Below are positions 1 to 15,151 of a stretch of 64,000 bases of DNA, in pieces. The notes beneath the pieces are model-generated. The model was not told the DNA's origin, did not search any database, and saw only the letters and a program-made list of their open reading frames with translations. Positions within the stretch are counted from its first letter, which is position 1. Each line of letters begins with the position of its first letter. Source of the stretch: Adineta steineri (taxonomy: Eukaryota > Rotifera > Eurotatoria > Adinetida > Adinetidae); NCBI GenBank assembly GCA_905250115.1, contig CAJNOI010000016.1, forward strand, positions 186,001 through 250,000, in the 5' to 3' direction. A program made the position numbers and the translations under genes.

Positions 1-1867
1 ACAAACAGTTTTGCATTTGTTCCTCATGATTTAAATAAAGATTTGGAACAAAAATCAATGCGTGAATATCGAAATGATATTAATGTAAAAGAAAATTTCT
101 TCTATCGCTTATTTATCTTTTAATTCTTTCATTTTATTTATAATAGATGCATGAAAAATTCTATGATTTTCTTTCTGAACAATATACATTTGATCATCCT
201 TTATGTCAAGTAAGATTAAATTTGACTAAACAAATATTTTTTCTTAATTATATTAATTATAAAAAAAAACTAGGAATGTACAGATACACTGCTGGATAAA
301 CTCGATGTTGATTTACAAATGGCGACACATGAATTAACAAGTTATCAGTAAGATAATGAGAAAAGAAAACATTTTTATATTGATGAAAAATTAATATTTT
401 TAGAAAATTACTCGAACAATTTAATTCAGCAACAAATATTCAACCAGAAGATTATGATAAATTAAAACAAGATTTACTTGAAGTAAAATAAAATAAGTTT
501 AAGAATTAATTAATTTTTTATCTTTAAAATATAGTTAGATGAAGAAGAAAACAAATTAAAAGATGAATTAGCAGCTTTAGAAAAAGAAAATGAACGAATA
601 CAACATGAATCTGAACAACTAACAAAAGAAGAACAATCATTAGAAATTGAAGAAACTAGGTAATTATAAATATTCTATAACATTATAGATTATTTTTCTT
701 TCTTTCGAAGATTTTTACGAGATTATAATGAACAAAAACGTTTATTATATGAAGCTGAAGATGAACAGAAAAGGTAAATATTCAAAAGACATAATTCATA
801 AAATTATTTTCTTTTTAGTATTGATAATCAAACAAAACATGCTCGTGCTCAATATGAAAAATTAAGTAAAACAAATGCTTTTAATGCTGCATTTCATATA
901 TGGTTAGTTAAAAGAGATGTTTTCAACTTCTTTACATAATATTATTCCATAGGCATCAAGAACATTTTGGTACAATAAACGGTTTTCGTCTTGGTCGTTT
1001 ACCAAGCATTGCTGTAAAATATTCTTTAAATATATTCTCTTAGTTATTTTATTTTGAATGAAAATAGGTTGAATGGTCAGAAATCAATGCTGGTCTTGGT
1101 CAAGCTGCTTTATTACTTAATTCCTTAGCTAAACGAATTGATCTTCAATTCACTAAGTAATCGATATTTGTTATTTATTTTTTGAAAATTATTACCTTTT
1201 TTTGTATATTAATAGATATAGAATTATTCCATTAGGAAGTTATTCCTATATAGAAGATTTTAATGAACGTAAAAATGGAAAATTTGTACAATTACCACTT
1301 TATACAGGTCGACGACATTTTAGTTGGGATACTCAGTAAATTTATTTTTATATTTATTTTTAAAAAACATTAATTTTATTTTTGAAAATTTAGATTCGAT
1401 AAAGCATTGATTGCATTCCTTGATTGTGTTAATCAAGTAAGATTTTTAGTATCATCATCATTTTTTTAATATTTATTTTGATTTCATATAGTTTAAATTA
1501 GCAATTGAATCGAAGAATCAACGTTTTTGTTTACCATATAAAATGAATGAAAAAGGAAATGGTATTATAACCGATAGTAATGGTTATCAATTTAGCGTCA
1601 GGTATTAAAAATTATCAAACTTTCGAATATAGCTATTATCGTTTTAATTAGATCACAAGTTAGTTCACAAGAACAATGGACAAAAGCATTAAAATATATG
1701 TTAACGAATTTAAAATGGGGTAATTAATATTTCTTTTATATTTATGATAAAGTGAACTTATTTTCTATTAAGGTTTGACTTGGATAACCAGTCAGTTACC
1801 TGATGATATGACAACATCTAATGCTATCCCATCGCCATCATCACCAACAGTTGCATCGCCAAGATAA
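1..1867 (+). CDS. BECN1: Beclin-1 (Atg6), 3' part, at least 14 exons, 5' end outside window
   Basis: Scaffold subunit of the class III PI3-kinase (Vps34) complex that starts autophagosome formation. Visible exons start in frame at base 1 and run 1-84, 147-209, 274-347, 404-482, 535-659, 711-773, 819-902, 953-1013, 1068-1156, 1216-1335, 1394-1436, 1492-1601, 1652-1719 and 1773-1867. In order they give the [16 protein letters not shown] stretch, a long Glu/Lys-rich coiled coil, then the evolutionarily conserved C-terminal domain (ECD) with [31 protein letters not shown] and [17 protein letters not shown]. These blocks match animal Beclin almost residue for residue. The C-terminus carries a Ser/Pro-rich tail of about 20 residues after the usual end. 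The BH3 region would lie upstream of the window. Very small exons and introns of 44-65 bp set the gene style of the whole window. Confidence 0.96.
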
Positions 1868-2082
1868 AACGAAAAATTTGTCTCTTTCTCCTCTTTTTTT
1901 TGCATATGTGTTTTTTTTTCTATATTTATTTTATCATTGTATATGATTTTTCTTTTTTTGTCGATTATAATTAAATCAAGGATAGATAATAACAAAAAAC
2001 AAAACAGGAAAAAAACCTTTTATAAAAAATGAATTTTCTTTTATTTTATTTTTAAGAAAAGAAGAAAAAAACACACCGGAGA

Positions 2083-2898
2083 ATGTTTCTAACAAAAGAT
2101 TTACTATTGAAAAATCTCTTCAATAATACTCATACGATTAATCTTCATCGTACATTTACTCTTTCATCAATTCATTTTCGTAGACGTATTAAACATCCAA
2201 CATATCAATATTTTCCATATCAAAAATATGATAGTTCAAATCCACTTCCTCATAGAGATCGAGTACCTGTTTGGAGGTAAATATTTCAATAATTTATAAA
2301 TATTTTTGCAAAATTTTCTAATTCATAGTCGATTACAATTAACAACTAAAATGGCTAGTGAACATAAACCTGGTGGTCATAAACTTTGGCATGCCATGTA
2401 TATGGCTCGTAAGTTAATTAATTGCTTAAACATTAAGAGTATAAAAGAATACTACTATGGGAATTGCAGAAAAAGGCAGTCAGACAAAATGCCTATAACT
2501 TAGCTAGAGTTCAGTGATTATCTAATCATCTATTTTAATTTATAGATCGTGGTGTTCAAATGGCTGGTTATTTTGATCATCAAACTGGTAAATTTGTTTA
2601 TGTTGATGAAATGGAACCTGAATTAGTTGTACCTGATTTAACAGATTTCAAAGTAAATCTCAATAATTTTATTATAGTGTATTTTTCTATGTAAATATTC
2701 TTTTAGTTAAAAGCATACGTATCATATAATGTAACAGAAATTAAACAAGATCAACTTTTAGCACGTGATTTATTTAATGCGACATATGCAAAATCGATAG
2801 CTGATCAATTTAAAAGTGGTGAAATCAAACCAATTGATGATGATGATGTTATAGACGAAAATAAAGAAAAAACTGATTCATTGTCTTCAGTAAAATAA
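2083..2898 (+). CDS. MRPL41: Mitochondrial large-subunit ribosomal protein mL41, 4 exons
   Basis: Component of the mitochondrial 39S/54S ribosomal subunit. Exons 2083-2276, 2329-2408, 2546-2652 and 2707-2898 give 190 residues. The recognisable core is FVYVDEMEPELVVPDLTDFK followed by LKAYVSY, which is the mL41 signature (human [27 protein letters not shown]). The first about 60 residues are basic and hydroxyl-rich (LHRTFTLSSIHFRRRIKH), as expected for a mitochondrial presequence, and are longer than in the roughly 137-residue human protein. The C-terminal 25 residues are acidic. It starts 216 bp after the Beclin stop on the same strand. The ATG at 2083 is the first in frame after the spacer. 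Confidence 0.88.
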
Positions 2899-2917
2899 AA
2901 AAAAAGGCGAATAAATT

Positions 2918-3403
2918 TTAGGATGAATTTTGTGGTTCAAAGTCTTTAACAAATTGTATAAGCAATTTTTGAATATCTTTCTCAGATACTTGAGCATTGT
3001 TTTGTTCGAATAATTTAATTCGTGCTTGATTAATTGGTATACCACGTTCACGTAAATCAATATTATGTTCACTACGTTGTATATATTCATTTATTGGTAA
3101 CATATGCTCAAATTTTTTAGCATAAAAACCTAATTGACCTTTTGTTGCACCATTGTTTGTTCCAGGTGAAAGAAAAATAACACCATCGGCATTATCATTC
3201 GTCGATAAAAATTCATCTATATCTTTCATCGTATTTAATTGCCCGATAAATTTCTAAGAAGAAAAATATAATTTTAAATAAAATTGCATAGAATTACTTT
3301 TTACTTCTGCCGTATATTCTGATGGTAGAATAGAAATAACAAGACGAATATTTGGTCCAACAATTTTTTTAACATCTTTTTGTAATAAATCTTGAACAGA
3401 CAT
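2918..3403 (-). CDS. Small conserved-looking protein, unrecognised, 2 exons
   Basis: Exon 1 is 3305-3403 and exon 2 is 2918-3253; the 51-bp intron has a GT donor, a pyrimidine-rich acceptor and phase 0, giving 144 residues starting MSVQDLLQKDVKKIVGPN. The middle has a Gly/Asn-rich segment (FLSPGTNNGATKGQLGFYAK) and the C-terminal half is helical and charged, with a repeated lysine/leucine pattern ending FVKDFEPQNSS. There is no signal peptide and no membrane segment. I do not recognise the family. The gene lies tail-to-tail with mL41, with only 19 bp between the two stop codons. Clean splicing and ordinary codon use support a real gene; function is unknown. Confidence 0.6.
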
Positions 3404-5370
3404 TTCTATTGATGAATATAATGTACTATTTTATTCAAATTAAATTTAATTGATTACCTGCAATATCAATAAGTATTCTGTATGAATCTAAATGATTAAA
3501 TGTCGTAATAGAATACGTCAAAAAGTAAACTGACTGTTCGTATAATTTGCTTATCTCTCTTAGTTGTTTTATCAGTGTTTTATAAAAAAATTCACTGTGT
3601 TGAATAGAATAGATTCGTCTATGAATCAAAGATAATATTTTTTATCTTTGTTATATTTTTCTTTACCTTTCTTTCATTTTCTATTCGCTTACACAATAAC
3701 AAATAAGTAATATTTAATGAAAGAATTTTATTTCTATCGGTTAATGTTAGTCATAAGACTATACTTAAATTAATTTCATACAAAACCTAGACGACTTTAG
3801 TATGCAAACAAAATATGAATGAATGTATATGTAATACAGATAAATGAATGTATATGTAATACAGATAAATGAAGAATTTTATTTTATGAAAATATTTTAA
3901 TCGAGTTACTAGATTTTGATTCGACATATAGTATGAAGAAAATATGTATAAATACATACTTCTATTGTTATATTAACCTGACATATACCAAATAATCCGC
4001 TCTGCAACTGAAATCAAATACTATCGGTTATTTGACATTTTCTTTGGAAGAGCGTATTATAAAATAATGATATATTACAGTCAATATATGAGATTTATCT
4101 CTTTACGAATAAATTAATTATGAGATCAGACATATTTAGACGTTCAAATGTTGCTTTAAACTCTCTTCATTTTCTAAACCGAAATAATTTACAAATTTGT
4201 TCGTTTATTCACGAGAAATACTTTTCAAAAATACCGTGATCAACAACAAAAACTAACGTATTCTTTTATTCATATTCATCTATTCTCAAGACGTTTATAT
4301 TAGATTAGAACAAATATAATTGTCGACTACTGAAAGAATGTAGAAATATGTGGTTTTTACAAAAACAAAAATAATGAATTTTTTTGTATTCATGAATGTT
4401 CTAAATTTCCACTGGATTTTCAAGTATCTACCATTTCTCCTTCTGTATAGAATTATATATGATCATACAACAAAAAATACATAGAAATTCACATTAACAG
4501 TAATTTAGATCGAACATATTTGTTAAAGTGTAAGAAATGAAGGGAAAATATTTTCATTTACTCTTCTGAAATCTCAATCGAGTAAAAAATATTTATATGT
4601 GATCTACATTTGTCGTATTTTTTCTTAAAAATATGAGCAAAATTGACTGATAGGGTAAGAAACCTGTTGTTTGATGCTTTTAAATGAGTGAAATTTCTAA
4701 TTGACCAATCAGAAAAAAATATAATAGATTTTATATATGCATATTTAATTTAAAAAACTTGAAATATATATATATCTTAAATTATGAAAATATTTTTTTA
4801 AATTAATTAATTTAATTTTTTTATTTTCAACTTAATTTTTATTGGTTGGGGATAAAACAATAAAGGTCAACATACAACTAGTTTCAATATGGACATGCAA
4901 AATATTTTCATATGCACATACATTTCTTTTTTTTTCTTTGTTTTTCACAATAGACAAAAATTATCTTCAATTCATATTTATTTTCTGCTTCTTTTTCTTC
5001 GCTTTTGGCATTAATATGTTTTCACTTTTATTTATAATTATTATCCCGAGTTGTTCCTATCTATATGACATGTATGAAAATCTAGGAAATAAGCTAACAA
5101 GATATGAATAGTATTTAATATGTAAATAATTCGCTTATTCATCCGAAGAGTATGGCGAATATATGTCCTGATCGAGTTTATCTTCTCATTGCTGAAAAAA
5201 GAACACGACTTCAACTGAATTGTTCTTATTGAAGTTGTGATTTAAATTCATTATAAAATAAATTTATATCAACAGCGAAATATACCCATGCAAAAAAAAA
5301 CACATGAAGTTTTTAGATTAACGCCAAATTCTATTACTGTATTTAAAACGAACAACAACAACATACTGAA
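3404..5370. other. Gene-free AT-rich intergenic stretch
   Basis: About 2 kb with no reading frame that splices into anything recognisable. Contents seen are a two-copy 25-bp tandem repeat near 3818-3870, TA-dinucleotide runs near 4765-4780, and poly-T/poly-A tracts. The last about 150 bp before 5371 should contain the ALYREF promoter and 5' UTR, but no motif can be assigned. Confidence 0.6.
3818..3870. repeat. Two-copy tandem repeat, 25-bp unit
   Basis: The unit AATGAATGTATATGTAATAC followed by AGATA occurs twice head to tail with essentially no mismatch, and a partial third start (AATGAAGAAT) follows. It is a short local duplication in intergenic DNA. Confidence 0.8.
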
Positions 5371-6351
5371 ATGACTGATTCCGATAAAGTTGGCCTTGGT
5401 CTTGATGATATTATTCGACAAGATCGTTCAAGTCGACGCGGTCGTGGCGGTGGTAATCGAGGATTTCGAGGACGAACTGGTGGTCGTGGTGGTGGTGGTG
5501 GTAATGGATTTCGAACTCGTGGTGGTGGCGGAATAGTAAGTTTATTCTTCTTGTTTTTTTTATATTATATTTATTTATTGAACTTATTTAGCCTCGAGCA
5601 CCAAATGCACCAGCAATGGGTCGTTGGAAACATGACCTATATGAAGATAATACAGGTGGAAGTCGAGGCGTACAACGAAATGTTGGTGTGAATAGTACAA
5701 CTAAATTACTCATTTCCAATCTTGATTTTGGTGTAACGACAAATGATATTCAAGTTAGAAAATACTTTATTTTCTATTTAAACTTATAATTAATTCTTCT
5801 TTTTTTTTCTTGATAATTTAAGGAATTATTCGAAGATGTAGGTGCTGTACGTGTAGCACGTGTGCATTATGATGAATCTGGTCGATCTTTAGGAACAGCT
5901 GAAGTTGTATTTGAACGTCGTGTTGATGCAGTTGCTGCTCAACAAAAATATAATACTCTTAATCTTGATGGTAATTTTACAAAAATAACTGAATATATAA
6001 GCCATTATTATATAATATTTCACATATACAGGTCGTTCTATGGACATAAGATTAGTTGGCAGTGTTGGTGATGGATCCAAACCACAAGTAAATCGATTTA
6101 CTTCAGCTAATGGAGGCGGCGGCGGCGGTGGTGGTGGTGGTGGTCGTGGTGGTGATAGAAATCAACGATTTGGTAATCGTAATAACAACCAACAAAATGG
6201 TTTTCGAGGTAATCGACAACGTGGTGGTGGTGGTGGCGGCGGTGGTAGACAACAACAAAATGGTAGTAATGGAAAAACAGACGTTTCAGCTGAAGATCTT
6301 GATGCCGAACTTGATGCTTATCGTGCTGAAAGTAAACAAAAAAAACAATAA
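5371..6351 (+). CDS. ALYREF: ALYREF / THO complex subunit 4 (mRNA export adaptor), 4 exons
   Basis: Nuclear adaptor that couples the TREX complex to spliced mRNA and passes it to NXF1. Exons 5371-5535, 5592-5753, 5823-5970 and 6032-6351 give 264 residues. The order is the N-terminal UAP56-binding motif (DKVGLGLDDIIRQDR), an RGG-rich arm, one RRM (RNP2-like LLISNLDF near residue 83, RNP1-like region TAEVVFERR), a second poly-Gly/RGG arm, and the C-terminal UAP56-binding motif (SAEDLDAELDAYRAESKQ). This is the full REF architecture and near the human length (257). Glycine runs coded by GGT/GGC make the local sequence low in complexity. Confidence 0.96.
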
Positions 6352-6853
6352 TATCATTCTTATGATCCGTTAACATTCATGTTGTTGTTAATGTCATTTA
6401 TTGTCTTGTACATGAAACTATTCAATTTATATGTACACAAACACAATATACTCTTTGAATAACAAAACAACATTTGATCTTTTTTCTTTTTTGATTTTGT
6501 TTTCGTTGGATCTATGTCATTAATTGTATTTGTCGTTTTCTTTTTCCTCTCTTGTTTTCGATATAAATGTGTATGTGTGTGCTCTTTGTAAAATTACTGT
6601 GTGAGTTAACCGGTTGTTTAAACCAGACATATTAAAAGAAAAAAAAATGTATGATTAACCGATCACATAATTTAAATGTGTTCGAAGAAAACTATGAAAT
6701 AATTCTTTTAAAATTTCTTTCGACGTAAATAATGATCCTGAAACAAGAAAACTAGATTCAGTAAAATACTTAGATTTTGAATGGAAAAAGGAAAAAATGA
6801 AGTCTTCTAACTATTATTTTATACCGTACTTTCAATATCATTAGAATGAAAGC
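6352..6853. other. ALYREF 3' flank and convergent intergenic gap
   Basis: About 500 bp of T-rich sequence between the ALYREF stop and the last CFAP299 exon. No coding potential was seen. It presumably holds both 3' UTRs, since the genes converge. Confidence 0.6.
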
Positions 6854-7928
6854 TTATATGGGTTCTTTTTCTTTCTGAGAATATTGCTCAAAGTTTCAGC
6901 AATGATACAATAAAAAGAGTAAAGACTTGAAAATTTACATAAAGAATAACTTGTAAATATCCAGTAGCATATATAATTGTTCTCGTTGTTCCATCTCCAT
7001 AATGTTTTGATTCTGGATCAACATAAACAATTTTTCTATCATGTTCACATCGAAATCTTATTCCATTAACATCTGGTAATAAACGAAAATTATTTGTATC
7101 ATTCGATATACACATATGTGTATCCCAATTATAAAAACTTAAATCAGTTGTTAATGGTTCAAGTTTAGTTTGTCCAATGAAAAATTGTGTAAAATCTTCG
7201 AATTTTAATCGGTGTGCATAGTCAATGTATGCTGATATTTCATGACCGAAACTATTTCTATCACGTATGAAAATAATTGTTAATATATGAGTAGTTCGAT
7301 TAGCTTCTTCACGAGAAGCAAGTTCTTTAGCAAATGTATCGATAACAGTTAATGTATCACTAATTATTGGTATTGGACCTTGTCGACGAGAATGAAGAAT
7401 AACTTCAGCACGATGTTTACGTTCTTGAAAATCTTTTCGTGATATAGCATGACCAATACCTCGATATCCTAATTCAACAAATTCACGTGCTATGTCACTA
7501 TCCTTGAACAGCGGAAAAAAGATAAAAAATAATAGTTATTATTTTATTTATAAACAAAGTGCCTGTAAATAATTTTGATCATTTTCAGATATTTGACTAT
7601 CAAGAAAAGCTTCATATGCTATAATTAAATAAAATATATTGAACTATTTTTAATTTGAATATCAGAAGGGTGAAAAGAAGCAAATCATTAATTAATACAA
7701 TTTTCTTCTCTCCTATTGATTCAAAAATGGCGTAACAATTACAGAGAATAAAAACTGAAGCATTCAGGTTTATATTAACATACTCGTAAATTCAGTAACA
7801 AAATCAGCCATTGCATTTTGATCGTCATCAACATTGAATTGTCGATTCGATTTCTATAAATATCTCGATTGAAGAGATATCTTAGAAAATAATCAATTAT
7901 TATTACTTACATTCTGCGACGTATTCAT
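6854..7928 (-). CDS. CFAP299: CFAP299 (C4orf22) cilia/flagella-associated protein, 5 exons
   Basis: Cytoplasmic/ciliary protein of the DUF4464 family, linked to flagella and spermatogenesis. Exons from the start are 7911-7928, 7784-7853, 7563-7618, 6939-7502 and 6854-6874, giving 242 residues. Diagnostic blocks are FTTYEAFLDSQIS, FVELGYRGIGHAISRKDF, SREEANRTTHILTIIFIRDR, HEISAYIDYAHRLK and LSFYNWDTHMCISN. These agree with the vertebrate family throughout, and the length is close to the human 233. The third intron (7503-7562) has no GT donor that keeps the frame; a GC donor (CAG|GCACTT) fits exactly. The last exon, KEKEPI-stop, is a weak call; an alternative acceptor 12 bp earlier would add four residues. 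Confidence 0.92.
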
Positions 7929-8210
7929 TCTTGAATATTTAACTCAAACATCAACTCCCGCTCTTTTTTTTTCTTTTCCTACTATTAGTAATAACTCTCA
8001 ACACGACCTCTGCAGAATTTGCTTTTTTTACACTAGTTTTCTGTTGTTCTATTGGCATGTATACTTCGGAACTATGGTAAAATAATGGCTAACAAACGGT
8101 TTGAATACTTCAATAATATGAGTTTGATGTAATACTCAAAAAAAGAACCGTTGATATTAAATCATCATATAAAACAACAAACTATATATTTATACACAGG
8201 ATACAATTCG
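7929..8210. promoter_or_regulatory. Probable bidirectional promoter region between CFAP299 and UBE3A
   Basis: The two genes diverge with 282 bp between start codons. The interval includes pyrimidine-rich sequence near 7955-7980, and GC is slightly higher around 8000-8070. No specific transcription factor site can be named. The role is inferred only from the head-to-head layout. Confidence 0.4.
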
Positions 8211-13085
<4,875 letters not shown>

Positions 13086-14687
13086 AAAGCTAAATCAATC
13101 TTTTATTCTTTTATGTATTTTTTCCTTCTTCACTATATTTATGAGTGTGTGTATATATAGAGAAAGAAAATATCTTTTTTTTTTATCCAGTTTTTAATTG
13201 AACTAGATCCTTTTACTTTTTTTTTTTTGAATATTAATTCAGAATTTGTGTGTCTGATTAAACGAAATTTTTTATTATATTCTAAAGATTACAAAATGTT
13301 TAACTCTAATGAGACATTCCGAAAGCGTGCATGACGTTTAGAGAAATGTGCGTGTGACAAATCGCGTCAAAGTTAGGACAAATCCACTTGTTGTTGGCAG
13401 ACCGACGACATTATGATTGACGTTTACAAAGCATACCTGAAACTTGCTGCGTGTCTCATTAAACAAAAAAAGAAATTGTTAAAAAGAACGAGGAGAGAAG
13501 ACGAAGAAGCAGCAGCAGAAGCAGAAAAAAACGGTAAATTTCAAGTGTAAAACACATATATATAAAACAAAGAACACGCGAAATCTAATCGACTCATCTG
13601 TCATAGAATTTGTACTGAAAGATAACTTTCTTTCTTCAATCAGACAAAAAGAAAAAAGTCATTATTCGCTTGGTTAGATTCACACGTGTCACATAAATTA
13701 TACCTTCGATATATACATATATATATATTCTTTATACTTGTTGATGATCAAATTCATTTTCTATTTATTCAACGATTTAAAAAAATCTATCGATATATAT
13801 ATATATATATACATGTTAGGGTTACTAGTAAGAATGGAATATATTGTTGAAATAAATTGAAATGATAAGCCTATAACACGCATTCATGTCTTCAATTCAA
13901 TTTGATGAAGAGAGAGAGAGAGAGAAAGAGAATGACATTCGTTTTGTTGGCAATACATCTGTCAATAAAAACAACGATAAAGATGTTTTTTTGTTATTTA
14001 AAAGACGATAAGTAAATATAAATATGTATAAAGATTCTCTCACCAATTCACTGATCTACATATTCAAATTGATTTTGACTTATTTTCTTCGATAGTTAAT
14101 CTAACAATTTATTCTTGTTTTCCTTTTTGCTTTAGTTGATAAATACATATATGTCAAAAATCTTTCTGTTTTTTTTTATATTGAATATGCATGTCTGATT
14201 TAATAGAAGAGTAGGAAAAAAAAATGTTTCATATCCGATAGTTCCTCTTATTAATCCTCAATTTCAACATTGCTAGTCAGTATACTACTGGCAGTAAATC
14301 TCTTTTTCTTCTCTTATTTCTTGTCGTCGTCGTTATATATGTGTATGTGTGCTATACCGCTTTCTGACATGTCACAAGAGAGAAGAAGAAATTGACGAAG
14401 CTGATTCGTTAAAAAGAAAGAGAAGAAAAAAGAAGAAAAAAAAATAGAGATTTACTCTTTTTCTCAAATTCTCAACTGATCTTAACCAATGAAAGATTTT
14501 CTTTTGCTCTTTTTCTCTCTCTCTCTCTCTCTTTCTAACCACTCGAAATTAAGTTGATCGATGATGATGGTTGGTAGTGCTCTTTCATTCGATCTCGACG
14601 CCTCGCGCTTGATTTACATCTCAAACACTTGACGTTTTTTTTCTCCTACAAACTACACGAAAGTTTGACTGTCTTTTTTTATTACTT
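13086..14687. other. Intergenic region between UBE3A and the NR2E-type receptor
   Basis: Holds the UBE3A 3' flank, a GC-richer 155-bp island with inverted ends (listed separately), TA-runs near 13720 and 13795-13811, an AG-run near 13908-13925, a CT-run near 14515-14532, and purine-rich tracts. The last 130 bp before 14688 are richer in GC and probably belong to the 5' UTR or promoter of the receptor gene. No further coding exon was seen. Confidence 0.55.
13307..13461. mobile_element. Short GC-richer island with 10-bp perfect inverted ends (possible MITE)
   Basis: Starts TAATGAGACA and ends TGTCTCATTA, a perfect 10-bp inverted pair 155 bp apart, with weaker internal inverted matches (GACGTTT near 13335, AAACGTC-type near 13425). 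Base composition is clearly richer in GC than the flanks. There is no ORF and no clear target-site duplication. It could be a miniature element or a structured regulatory or RNA sequence. Confidence 0.4.
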
Positions 14688-15111
14688 ATGGATATTCATG
14701 AAAAGAATATTAATAATAATAAATCATTAAGTAATAATAATGGTACGTATATTTTTATTTATTTCAAATCTTTATCATGTATTATATGTTTTAGTTTATC
14801 TTGATTTTTTGTTCTATTTACTATATCCTAAAACTTTTTTGTTTCCTATTGGTATACAAGAGTGCGTGAGGAAGTCTTTTGAACCGTAAATCTTCTTAGT
14901 GTACAATGATTATCTTGAGACATTCACTTGTCGTTCCATTGTATATGACATGTTCTTTTTTTTCGATTAGACTTTCCCTGTTCAATTGTTATTTGCACGA
15001 TGATAATTCAATAGATTTCTTTCTAGAAATTGAGAATTGGAAGTTGACGACAACGACAGCACGTTATCCAATTAAGTCTATAAGAAACTTATCTTCTTTT
15101 TGCTCGATCGA

Positions 15112-15151
<40 letters not shown>

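Noticed and set aside
4842..5111. 89-residue hydrophobic open frame upstream of ALYREF
   Set aside because: Phe/Ile-rich translation typical of T-rich noncoding DNA; no splice sites or similarity.
6107..6376. Long open frames on both strands over the ALYREF glycine-rich exon (His-rich and Val-rich translations)
   Set aside because: They are out-of-frame readings of GGT/GGC repeats; the ALYREF frame explains the sequence.
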